From Lentisphaerae bacterium GWF2_49_21 (lineage in GTDB: Bacteria; Verrucomicrobiota; Lentisphaeria; Victivallales; GWF2-50-93): 64,000 bases of DNA. This document shows positions 33,169-41,000 of the stretch, piece by piece. The stretch is taken from contig MHBH01000068.1 of NCBI GenBank assembly GCA_001804805.1, positions 59,505 to 123,504 of the forward strand, written 5' to 3'. A program made the position numbers and the translations under genes. The notes under the pieces are model-generated. The model saw nothing but the letters and a program-made list of their open reading frames with translations. It was not told where the DNA came from and searched no databases. Each line of letters opens with the position of its first letter. Position 1 is the first letter of the stretch.

Positions 33169-35331
33169 ATGAACTTTTTAAAACCTGAATATTTCTGGAA
33201 CCTCCTATGGATGGTTCCTGTCCTCGTTTTTTTCTCCGCGCTGGCGTACAGGCGGAGGAAGAAACAGCTCTCCTTGATCCTCGGGGAAAGGGCTGCAAAT
33301 CCGGCATATAGCACTCTTTCACACCGCAAACGCCTCCTGAGGAATTTCCTGCTTGTAACTTCAATCCTTTTTCTGCTTGTCGCGGCGGCGCGTCCGAGCT
33401 GGGGGACGAAGATCCTTCCGTTCACGGGCAAAGGCCGGGACCTGCTAATAGTCCTGGATGTTTCGAAAAGCATGCTCTCGCAGGATGTTCAGCCGTCCCG
33501 CCTCGAACACTCAAAATGGTTCCTGAGGGAGCTTATCAAGCAATGCCCCGGAGACAGGTTCGGGATCGTTGATTTCGCCGGCAGCGCCTTCCTGCAGTGT
33601 CCGATGACCGCCGACAAGACGACTCTTTTCCAAGCGATCAACGAGATGTCGGTGGAAAGCATCCCCTTAGGCGGAACAAACATCCAGCGCGCACTGGAAG
33701 TCTCGATGGAGGCCTTCAAGGCGGCGGAAGGCGGGCATCGCGCGATAATACTTCTCTCTGACGGCGACGAGATCCAGGGTTCAAGCTCAGCCGCGCTTGA
33801 TGAGCTAAAGAAAACCAAGATCCCGATCTTTGTAGTAGGCATAGGAGATCCATCACAGCCGGGGCTTATCGTCCTGCCCGGCGCGAAGCCCGGCGAACAG
33901 ACGTTCCTCAGGGACAAGAACGGGGAACTTGTGAAAAGCCCCTTGAACGAGAAACAGCTGAACAATCTTGCCTCAGCGACTTCGGGGATCTACGTAAGAT
34001 CTACCGCCACGAACACTGGTCTTTCCGACATCCTCAAGAGGGTCAAGGCGATGGTGCCGGAACAATATGACCAGGGCAATCAGACAAGGCCGATCGAACG
34101 TTTCCACATACCCCTCTTCGCAGCCCTCATTCTCCTCTTTGCGTATTTCGCAATAAATGAGCGCAGAAGCATTGCCTCCATCTTGGCATTATTTTTCCTT
34201 GCGAACTTCGCAGATGCGCAGGCTCCGGTGCAAAAACAGGCCGCCGTCCTTCCACAGCAGAATATCCCGGTCAGTTCAGCGGACCAGCCGCTTGACACCG
34301 CCATTCCCATGCCAGATGCAAAGCCGCGCGCAAACGGGAACGGCGCAAAGAAGCTTGATGTAAAATCACCATATGAAATTTACAACCAGGCGCTCGCACT
34401 CCAGGAAAAGAAGGAATTTGAAAATGCTTCGGCTCTCTATGAAAACGCCATAAGCTCCGATCCCGGCGACCGTGAACTTGTTTCAAAGGCTTGCCAGAAC
34501 CTTGGAGTAATCAAGCATGAGAACGCCAGGACTCTGATAAATACAAAACCGCAGGACGCTATTAAGATCCTCGACTCCGCAGAGGAAATGTACAAGGAGT
34601 CGATGCGCATTTCCCCAAAGCCTCTTGATGTCGCGATGAACCAGCAGAAGCTGATAAAGGACAGGGAACTCGCTAAAAAGATTTTGGAACAGCAGAAGCA
34701 GCTTGAGCAGAAAAAGAAGGAAGCGCAGCAGAAGGCCAAGGATGCACATGATTCGCAGAAGGACAAGAACGATGGGAAGCCTCCGCAGGATCAAAAGAAG
34801 GAACAGAAAGACCAGCAGAAACCGGATCAGAAGGACCAACCGCAGGGCAAGAGCGGCCAGCAGAAGAACCAGGACGATGTCCAGAAAAAGACGGAAGCCG
34901 CCAAGGATTCTGTCGAAGATTACAAGGAGGAAGCCCGGAAACAGAATGACAAGCAGTCAGAGGAGTCGGCCGACCGCGCTGAAAAGGAAATAGAGAAGGC
35001 ACAGCAGGAGCAGAAGACGGGCGACGGCAAGAAGGCCGAGAAAAATCTCAAGAACGCGATGAAGGAGCTTGGACTTTCCCAGGATGAAGGCCAGAACAAG
35101 GACAAGGACCAGCAGGATCAGAAGGGCAAGCAGGAACAGGGCCAGAAGAACCAGGAGAAGCAGCAGGCTAAACCGCAGAAGGAGCAGCCCAAGGATGACA
35201 AGGAAATCGATCCTGAACAGGCGGAAGCCCTGCTTGATCTGATGGCCAACGACGAGAAGAAGCTCATAGAAAAACAAAAGGAGCAGGACAGAAGGGATCC
35301 GAGGATCGCGCCGGTGGAGAAGGACTGGTGA
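33169..35331 (+). CDS. Bat-type von Willebrand A protein fused to a TPR/Lys-Gln-rich domain (BatB+BatC-like)
   Basis: About 720 residues. Two N-terminal transmembrane segments, then a VWA domain with the metal site DVSKS (about residue 92) and LLSDGDE, a third transmembrane segment near 305-322, and an internal signal-like stretch (SIASILALFFLANFADAQA). After that come TPRs (YEIYNQALALQEKKEFENASALYENA) and a long charged Gln/Lys/Asp-rich tail. Bat proteins form an envelope complex linked to stress tolerance. BatB and BatC are normally separate genes. Start ATG 33169 with AGGGA ahead; 35574 follows in the operon. Confidence 0.85.
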   Translation: MNFLKPEYFWNLLWMVPVLVFFSALAYRRRKKQLSLILGERAANPAYSTLSHRKRLLRNFLLVTSILFLLVAAARPSWGTKILPFTGKGRDLLIVLDVSKSMLSQDVQPSRLEHSKWFLRELIKQCPGDRFGIVDFAGSAFLQCPMTADKTTLFQAINEMSVESIPLGGTNIQRALEVSMEAFKAAEGGHRAIILLSDGDEIQGSSSAALDELKKTKIPIFVVGIGDPSQPGLIVLPGAKPGEQTFLRDKNGELVKSPLNEKQLNNLASATSGIYVRSTATNTGLSDILKRVKAMVPEQYDQGNQTRPIERFHIPLFAALILLFAYFAINERRSIASILALFFLANFADAQAPVQKQAAVLPQQNIPVSSADQPLDTAIPMPDAKPRANGNGAKKLDVKSPYEIYNQALALQEKKEFENASALYENAISSDPGDRELVSKACQNLGVIKHENARTLINTKPQDAIKILDSAEEMYKESMRISPKPLDVAMNQQKLIKDRELAKKILEQQKQLEQKKKEAQQKAKDAHDSQKDKNDGKPPQDQKKEQKDQQKPDQKDQPQGKSGQQKNQDDVQKKTEAAKDSVEDYKEEARKQNDKQSEESADRAEKEIEKAQQEQKTGDGKKAEKNLKNAMKELGLSQDEGQNKDKDQQDQKGKQEQGQKNQEKQQAKPQKEQPKDDKEIDPEQAEALLDLMANDEKKLIEKQKEQDRRDPRIAPVEKDW

Positions 35332-35354
35332 TAAATTTGCTGGAGCAAATTTAT
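35331..35354. terminator. AT-stem hairpin on the BatB+C stop codon
   Basis: ATAAATTTGC / GCAAATTTAT, loop TGGA; the stop TGA (35329-35331) shares its last base with the hairpin. Confidence 0.6.
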
Positions 35355-35434
35355 ATATAAAATGCATTGAACAAATACAAAGGACTTTCTTATTTCATGA
35401 CACCGCGTAACACATCGCGCATATGTTTTTCGCT

Positions 35435-35584
35435 CGTAGTAGCGCATGTTTGCGCGTTCTTAATGGAACGCCGACCTCCAGGTCGGCAAAAGGCCGGTCT
35501 GGCCTGCCACGCCGTAGCATCTCAGCGTAGGAGGGAGACCGGCGCTCCTTTTAAAATTGAAGAACGCGCAAACATGCGCTACTA
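35435..35584. repeat. Large inverted-repeat element that carries the BatD start codon
   Basis: Arms 35435-35461 and 35560-35586 match in 26 of 27 bases (CGTAGTAGCGCATGTTTGCG...). Inside are CGACCTCCAGGTCGG and GCCGGTCT...AGACCGGC hairpins around GCCGTAGCATCTCAGCG. The ATG at 35574 lies in the right arm. A single arm copy occurs near 4318. Confidence 0.85.
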
Positions 35585-38132
35585 CAAACGGATCACTCCA
35601 TTTGCTGAGTTAACAGTGTCTGCAATCGTCTTCCTCATCGCGCTTTCAACATTTGCGGCCGGGGAAGTCGAAGTGTCAATAAATCCCCAGCCCCTGATGC
35701 TTGGAGAGACAGCCCAGCTCCAGGTCAGATCCTCCGAAGATTATCCGAAGATATTGGAGTTGCCCAAGATTGACGGCATCAGCTGGGGATCCGACGTTTC
35801 AAGAAGCATGCAGTCGACCATCATCAACATGAAGAAGTCCTCATCATACATTTCAATCTATGAAATCACACCTCAGAAGGAAGGCGACCTGGAAATCCCC
35901 GCGTTGAAAATACAGTACGGCAAGAAGAAGACAGTCACCGATCCGGTGAAAACAAAAGTGATTGCCAGGAAATATTCCGTAACTTCAACCGACAATAAGT
36001 CATCCACCAAGAAGGAACTCGGGCTTGACGATCTCCTTTATTTGAAATTTTCCTTCTTCTCCGACAGGAAGAAATTCTATGTCGGCGAGGAAATCCTCTT
36101 CGAGATAAAAGTCTACGGTGCACGGGAGCTCCCATTCAAAGTGACGTCCTGGCCGGATGTCAGAATCGAGAATGCAGCATTCAGGGATTTCAGCGCCGTG
36201 AATCCGGAAAACCCCCACTTCCTGCCATGCCAGACTTCCACTGAGAAAGTCAACGGCCAGATTTTCAATGTCTATGCCTTCCGGTCGGCCCTTCGTCCGA
36301 TCGCGCCGGGAAAGCTTTCCGGGAAGATGGACATAGCCTGCGTGCTGAGGATCCCGAGTGACAGGAGGAGCCAGCGTTCATCAGATCCGTTTGAAGATTT
36401 CATGAGTCCTTTCGCCAGCTACAAATCCCTTGAACAGAAATTGAGCTGTGAATTTCCCGTCCTCGAAGTTGTCTCTCTTCCGGATCCATCAGGAACAGTG
36501 AATTATCTGGGACTGATTGGCGACTGGAAGATCAAGACCGAACTGAACCAGGAATATCTGAAGACAGGGGAACCGGTGACATTGAAAGTAAGCGGTGCGG
36601 GCGACGGCACCACCGATACGCTGAAGGCCCCGGAAATTAAAATCGAAGGATTCCGCACATATCCGCCGGAAATCAAAAAAGACCTGACTCCGGGCGGCAA
36701 TGATTTTGAAATAAGGTATGTCCTGCTCCCGCTCCAGGAAGGGACAGCCCAGCTCAGCTTTCCCGTTTCATATTTTTCCACCTCAAGCGGAAAATACGTG
36801 GAAATAGCATTCAACAAGAAGCTGAAGGTTGAGAAATCAGACAACGTCGCACAGTCCCAGATCGTGGCAGACTCCGGCGTTTCCAGTCTATCCGTTCCAT
36901 CCGCACTCGAGAAAAAGAACGGAACCAAAAAGATCAATGACATCCTTTATCTGAAGAAAAACCTCTCAGGCCCGGTACTGCTGCCATTATGGAAAAACCA
37001 TATCCTCCTTATCCTCTTCCTTTTAATCCTCGGTCCCGCAGCCTGGGGATTCAGCGAATTCCACCATCGGAGAAAGCTGCGCCTTGAAAAGGATCCCGTG
37101 CTCAGGAGAAAACTTGATGCGCTTGCGAGAAAGGGCGGGCTTCTGCGCGAAATCCGCAAAACCGATCCGGACAAGATGCATGACCTGCTGCAGAACGATG
37201 TCGTTCCATACCTCAACGATCTCCTGGGGCTTCCTCCGGGAACTTCTGCAACGGAGCTTTCGACAAGGATAGAAGACAATGAGCTTGCGGAACTCCTGAA
37301 GTCAGGCGCCGATTCCGCATACCTGCCCGGTGCTTCTAAAAAAAGCGGATCCGACAGGCGTGATTCGCTCGTCAGGTCGCTGAAGAAATTATCGTTGCTC
37401 CTCGTCCTTCTTGCACTTCCATTTGCGGCATCCTCCGACAGCAACACGGATCAGTCCTTCAATCCAATGGGCGCATACAACAAGGGTGAATTTGCGAAAG
37501 TCGCAGATTATTACAGGAAGCAGATAGACATGAACTCCCCCGATCCGGCCCTGCTCTACAATCTTGGCAACTGCCTCTACCAGCTCAGCGATCCCGCAAA
37601 GGCGCTTGTCATGTATTCAAGGGCGCTCCACCTTTCGCCGCGGGATTCCGACATCAGGGAGAACCTGAACCTTGTGCACAGGAAACTCGGGGTTCCAGAA
37701 GTCGGCACGATCGAATCTCCCAGGGATCTTCTGGTGTTTGTCCGTGACATGCTGCGTCCGGACGAATGGATGCTTGCAGCCGCATCAGTATGGGCGTTTG
37801 CCGGAATTATTCTCGCGTTCAGGCGTAAATTCGCTTCGGAAACAGGATTATACGTCCTGCTTTCCTGCACCGGAATTGTTTTTGTCATCCTGCTCATTGC
37901 CCCGATCAGCCAGTCGACAAGCTCATACAGTTCCAAGACGGCGTTCGCCGTGATCAAGAACATGCAGGTCTATCTCCTGCCGGCGGAAACATCGAAGCAG
38001 GCCGACTTCAGGATCAACTGCGGCGAGAAGCTCTTCATCGAAGAGGAAAGGGACAGCTGGCTCCGTGTCCGTACCGACAACGGATCGGAAGGATGGATCA
38101 AGGCGGATTCGGCGGAACGGCTCTTTAAGTAG
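35574..38132 (+). CDS. BatD-like protein fused to BatE-like TPR and SH3 domains
   Basis: About 852 residues from MRYYKRITPFAELTVSAIVF. A signal segment, a large beta-rich periplasmic BatD region (LMLGETAQLQVRSS... to about 520), one transmembrane helix (HILLILFLLILGPAAWGF), a cytoplasmic linker, an internal second signal-like helix (LSLLLVLLALPFAASS), TPRs (LLYNLGNCLYQLSDPAKALVMYSRAL), two more transmembrane helices and a bacterial SH3-like end (DSWLRVRTDNGSEGWIK). BatD and BatE are usually separate, so this is a fusion. The start is uncertain because upstream DNA is a repeat that happens to stay in frame. Confidence 0.82.
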   Translation: MRYYKRITPFAELTVSAIVFLIALSTFAAGEVEVSINPQPLMLGETAQLQVRSSEDYPKILELPKIDGISWGSDVSRSMQSTIINMKKSSSYISIYEITPQKEGDLEIPALKIQYGKKKTVTDPVKTKVIARKYSVTSTDNKSSTKKELGLDDLLYLKFSFFSDRKKFYVGEEILFEIKVYGARELPFKVTSWPDVRIENAAFRDFSAVNPENPHFLPCQTSTEKVNGQIFNVYAFRSALRPIAPGKLSGKMDIACVLRIPSDRRSQRSSDPFEDFMSPFASYKSLEQKLSCEFPVLEVVSLPDPSGTVNYLGLIGDWKIKTELNQEYLKTGEPVTLKVSGAGDGTTDTLKAPEIKIEGFRTYPPEIKKDLTPGGNDFEIRYVLLPLQEGTAQLSFPVSYFSTSSGKYVEIAFNKKLKVEKSDNVAQSQIVADSGVSSLSVPSALEKKNGTKKINDILYLKKNLSGPVLLPLWKNHILLILFLLILGPAAWGFSEFHHRRKLRLEKDPVLRRKLDALARKGGLLREIRKTDPDKMHDLLQNDVVPYLNDLLGLPPGTSATELSTRIEDNELAELLKSGADSAYLPGASKKSGSDRRDSLVRSLKKLSLLLVLLALPFAASSDSNTDQSFNPMGAYNKGEFAKVADYYRKQIDMNSPDPALLYNLGNCLYQLSDPAKALVMYSRALHLSPRDSDIRENLNLVHRKLGVPEVGTIESPRDLLVFVRDMLRPDEWMLAAASVWAFAGIILAFRRKFASETGLYVLLSCTGIVFVILLIAPISQSTSSYSSKTAFAVIKNMQVYLLPAETSKQADFRINCGEKLFIEEERDSWLRVRTDNGSEGWIKADSAERLFK

Positions 38133-38198
38133 GGACGGGCTTCAGCCTGTCCCCAATTAATTAAGAAAGAATGGTACACCCTAAAGGGCGTACCTACT
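38127..38198. repeat. AAGTAGG two-hairpin element containing the BatD+E stop
   Basis: AAGTAGG (38127, containing the TAG stop 38130-38132), GACGGGC-ttc-AGCCTGTC, an AT linker, TACACCC-taa-AGGGCGTA, CCTACT. Inverted module order relative to 28760-28830. Confidence 0.8.
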
Positions 38199-38208
38199 CT
38201 ATGACCAT

Positions 38209-38679
38209 ATGAAGTTCTATATAAAATTCCTCTCAGTGATAGCAATTGGCTGGTTCCCGCTGCAGCTGCTCCATGAGGCCGGGCATATAATTTCCTGTAA
38301 ATTCAACGGCGGCACCGTCCACAAGATCGCCTTTCATTTCAATGTTTTTACGGAAACAATCCGTGAAGGCTCAGCCCATCCTGTGATCGATATATGGATG
38401 GGGCCGATCGTCGGAATAATATTGCCACTCCTGCTTCTGTTGATCCCGGCAAAGAAGGATATAAAGGAAATTTTAGTCTTATTCTGCGCTGTCTGTCTTA
38501 TCGGAAACGGACTTTATATCGGACTCGGCTGGCTCTGTGATGGAGGCGACGGCTGGGAGCTGATCAGGTACAAAGTCAATCTGTTCTGGCTGATTCTTTT
38601 CGGACTGCCTGCAACTGTCGCCGGACTTATAATGGTGATGAGAATAAAAGAAGGGGATGAAGCTTTAGAATTGCAGTAA
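38209..38679 (+). CDS. M50-like membrane protein with HExxH motif
   Basis: 156 residues, about four transmembrane helices. LLHEAGHIISC in the first helix is an HExxH zinc site as in M50 intramembrane proteases, and a later GGDGWELIRYK segment could give the third ligand. Small for a protease, and no PDZ domain. Role unknown. Confidence 0.6.
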   Translation: MKFYIKFLSVIAIGWFPLQLLHEAGHIISCKFNGGTVHKIAFHFNVFTETIREGSAHPVIDIWMGPIVGIILPLLLLLIPAKKDIKEILVLFCAVCLIGNGLYIGLGWLCDGGDGWELIRYKVNLFWLILFGLPATVAGLIMVMRIKEGDEALELQ

Positions 38680-38696
38680 ATACCTATATTGTATAC

Positions 38697-38734
38697 TTGA
38701 TATTACAATAACATGATATATTATGTAATATCAA
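38697..38734. promoter_or_regulatory. Palindromic operator-like site before the AAA+ ATPase
   Basis: Perfect 11-bp arms TTGATATTACA / TGTAATATCAA with 16 bases between that are themselves partly palindromic (CATGATATATTATG). It ends 23 bases before the ATG, so a bound protein would block transcription. Confidence 0.5.
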
Positions 38735-38756
38735 CATAGCAAAATGACATGTTAAT

Positions 38757-39959
38757 ATGTATATCGAACGAATAGCCGAGAGACGTCTGAAAGAGATATT
38801 GTCCGTCAAGGGCAAGGTCGGAATCATTCTCGGTGCAAGGCAAGTTGGAAAAACAACGCTTGTAAGGCATTTCGCAGGAAACAGGAAATGCGTCGAACTT
38901 AACTTCGATGTTGAACCCGACAAGGCAAGGTTTCTGTCTGTCGCATCGCTTTCGCCATCCCATGCCTTCAAGTCACTCGGTGAACCCGATCTGCTCATCC
39001 TCGACGAAGCACAGAGACTGCCGGATTCATCCAGGACAATAAAAGGATGGATTGACAAGGATTTCCCTGCTAAAATCCTCATGCTCGGCTCTTCAAGCCT
39101 CAACCTCCTGAACCAGTCTGCGGAAAGCCTTACGGGCCGCAACATGAAACTCTCCCTGCCTCCCTTGACCTTCGATGAGATTGCCGGAAGCTGCGACGGG
39201 TTCGGGCAATCACTGCCCTTGGAAATCCTGCTCGAGAATTATAAAGCGCCACTGCGTTCCATCCTGCTGGATGCCATGGTATACGGAGGATATCCAGAAG
39301 TTGTCCTGTCGTCGGAGAAGGTTTCCCTTCTTCGGGAATTAAGTTCCGATTATCTGTGGAAGGATGTTCTTCAGTCAGGCCTTCTCAAGACCCCTGAACT
39401 GCTCCGCCGACTTCTTGCATTGCTTGCGCATCAGGCAGGTTCAGAAGTGTCCATAAACGAACTTGCCACCCAGTTGCAGATGGCGCGCCCCACCATCGAA
39501 CGTTATCTTGATCTGCTCGAACAGACATTTGTCATATTCAGGCTTCCTGCCTATTCGACCAATTCCAGGAAAGAAATTTCCAAAAGCAAGAAGATTTTTT
39601 TCTGGGATACCGGCATAAGTAATGCGATTCTCGGCGATTTCACACTGTCCGCTTCCAGGCCCGACATCGGCCGCCTATGGGAGAACTGGGTTATTGCCGA
39701 AGCGGCAAAGTGGAACTTGCTCACGGGGAATGCTGCTGAAATGTTCTTCTGGCGTTCCCGTTCCCAGGCGGAAATTGACCTGATCATACGCCGGAACGGC
39801 AAGATGCGCGCCTTTGAGATCAAGTGGGGCACAGGTAAAGTCCGGGGGCATGCTTTCAAAGATGCATACGGGATTGAACCTGAAATCCTGAATCCCGGGA
39901 ATCCGTTCATCGGAAAAATTATAAATCGCAACGTCGGGATGGAGTGCGATAACGGCTGA
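38757..39959 (+). CDS. AAA+ ATPase with DUF4143 domain
   Basis: 400 residues. Walker A GARQVGKTTL, Walker B LLILDEAQ, then the C-terminal DUF4143 region (a winged-helix segment EVSINELATQLQMARPTIERYLDLLEQ, then a nuclease-like fold, GRLWENWVIAEAAK and FFWRSRSQAEIDLII). Common accessory genes of unclear function, often thought toxin-antitoxin-like or mobile. Preceded by an operator-like palindrome and followed by a hairpin. Confidence 0.85.
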   Translation: MYIERIAERRLKEILSVKGKVGIILGARQVGKTTLVRHFAGNRKCVELNFDVEPDKARFLSVASLSPSHAFKSLGEPDLLILDEAQRLPDSSRTIKGWIDKDFPAKILMLGSSSLNLLNQSAESLTGRNMKLSLPPLTFDEIAGSCDGFGQSLPLEILLENYKAPLRSILLDAMVYGGYPEVVLSSEKVSLLRELSSDYLWKDVLQSGLLKTPELLRRLLALLAHQAGSEVSINELATQLQMARPTIERYLDLLEQTFVIFRLPAYSTNSRKEISKSKKIFFWDTGISNAILGDFTLSASRPDIGRLWENWVIAEAAKWNLLTGNAAEMFFWRSRSQAEIDLIIRRNGKMRAFEIKWGTGKVRGHAFKDAYGIEPEILNPGNPFIGKIINRNVGMECDNG

Positions 39960-39966
39960 GGAAGTC

Positions 39967-39995
39967 AAAGATTTTTACGGAACGCAAAAATCTTT
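39967..39995. terminator. AT-stem hairpin after the AAA+ gene
   Basis: AAAGATTTTT / AAAAATCTTT, eight bases after the stop. The spacer to 40166 also holds a half copy of the AGCTCGCAAGAGCT element (40046-40076) and no gene. Confidence 0.6.
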
Positions 39996-40166
39996 ACACC
40001 TTAAGGATTTAACTACAAAAAATGGATGCTGAATTCGAGGCTAATTCGTTGGTAGTCAAGCTCGCAAGAGCTGTTCTCCAAAAGTAATGCAGACATTCTT
40101 GCCCGCAATTAAATACAGACTAAAAGCCTGTTTTATTTAAAAGTCACCCCTTGCGGGGTTAACTAC

Positions 40167-40703
40167 CTACTTGGAGGACGGGATCTTCCACTTCTGCTCT
40201 TTTACAGCCTTCTGGAACTCACCCCCATTGATTGTCGCTGCATGACCATCCACGTAAACGACTTCCCTTTTACCGTTTTCCGGCCTCGGCACCGCCGCAA
40301 GAATAAAGTCTTCAGGGGACTTTTCATTCAATCCCGGACAGTAGATGAACCTCTCCTTGCTGGAATCTTCTTTGTTTATGCAAAATAAGATTTCACTGCT
40401 TTCAACATGTCCATTCTTTATAAGCTCGTCCAGGCTTGCGGGAAAATCACTTTGATTTTTTTCGGCATACAAGCGACAGCCTAATGCGATCATTTTCAGC
40501 TTATATGTGTTGCTATTGAGATCTCTCTGCTTAACCTTCGGTAAAGCCTCCTGCCCGGCCATCTCATCAGTATTATCCGTCTTATCGAAGCACATGAGCC
40601 AGAGAGAAATAGGAACAAGAGAAAAAATACAGAGGATAATTAAAATGGCAATAGGCCTTCTTAACGTGACAGCATATGAACCGATAGGAATTTTGATTTT
40701 CAT
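40167..40703 (-). CDS. Membrane-anchored protein with a pseudopilin-type H-X-DG tail domain
   Basis: 178 residues: one N-terminal transmembrane helix (IAILIILCIFSLVPISLWLM), then a domain with MIALGCRLYAEKNQSDFPASLDEL, FIYCPGLNEKSPEDFILAAVP and REVVYVDGHA. The same order of motifs occurs in the C-terminal half of the protein at 58071, so both share one domain, related to the pseudopilin tails common in Lentisphaerota. It has no prepilin leader. Function unknown. Confidence 0.65.
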   Translation of the reverse strand: MKIKIPIGSYAVTLRRPIAILIILCIFSLVPISLWLMCFDKTDNTDEMAGQEALPKVKQRDLNSNTYKLKMIALGCRLYAEKNQSDFPASLDELIKNGHVESSEILFCINKEDSSKERFIYCPGLNEKSPEDFILAAVPRPENGKREVVYVDGHAATINGGEFQKAVKEQKWKIPSSK

Positions 40704-41000
40704 ACTCTTTAGAGATAATCAGGCTACCAGAAAAAATCAAGGGAGCCCTTAAAAACGTCTTCCTCTTCAGTCAATAGAGAACGGAAAGTCAAAAAAACTG
40801 GCTGTGTGTCAGTGTGTTTGTTTGTAGTTAACGCATTTTTGCGTGTCTCTTTCCTAAAAGAAAAACAGCCAATAATGGCTTAACTACGAGCTAATAAATT
40901 CCAGAATCAAAGATTGCCGGCCGGAGGCCAGCGCTCCGTAATAAGAATACAGGCGAGACGCCTGTGCTACACTCCAAATACAAATTCCCAGCATCGAGTA

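Noticed and set aside
35367..35573. 69-residue N-terminal extension of the BatD-like protein
   Set aside because: The in-frame extension is encoded by the inverted-repeat element and would bury the signal peptide.
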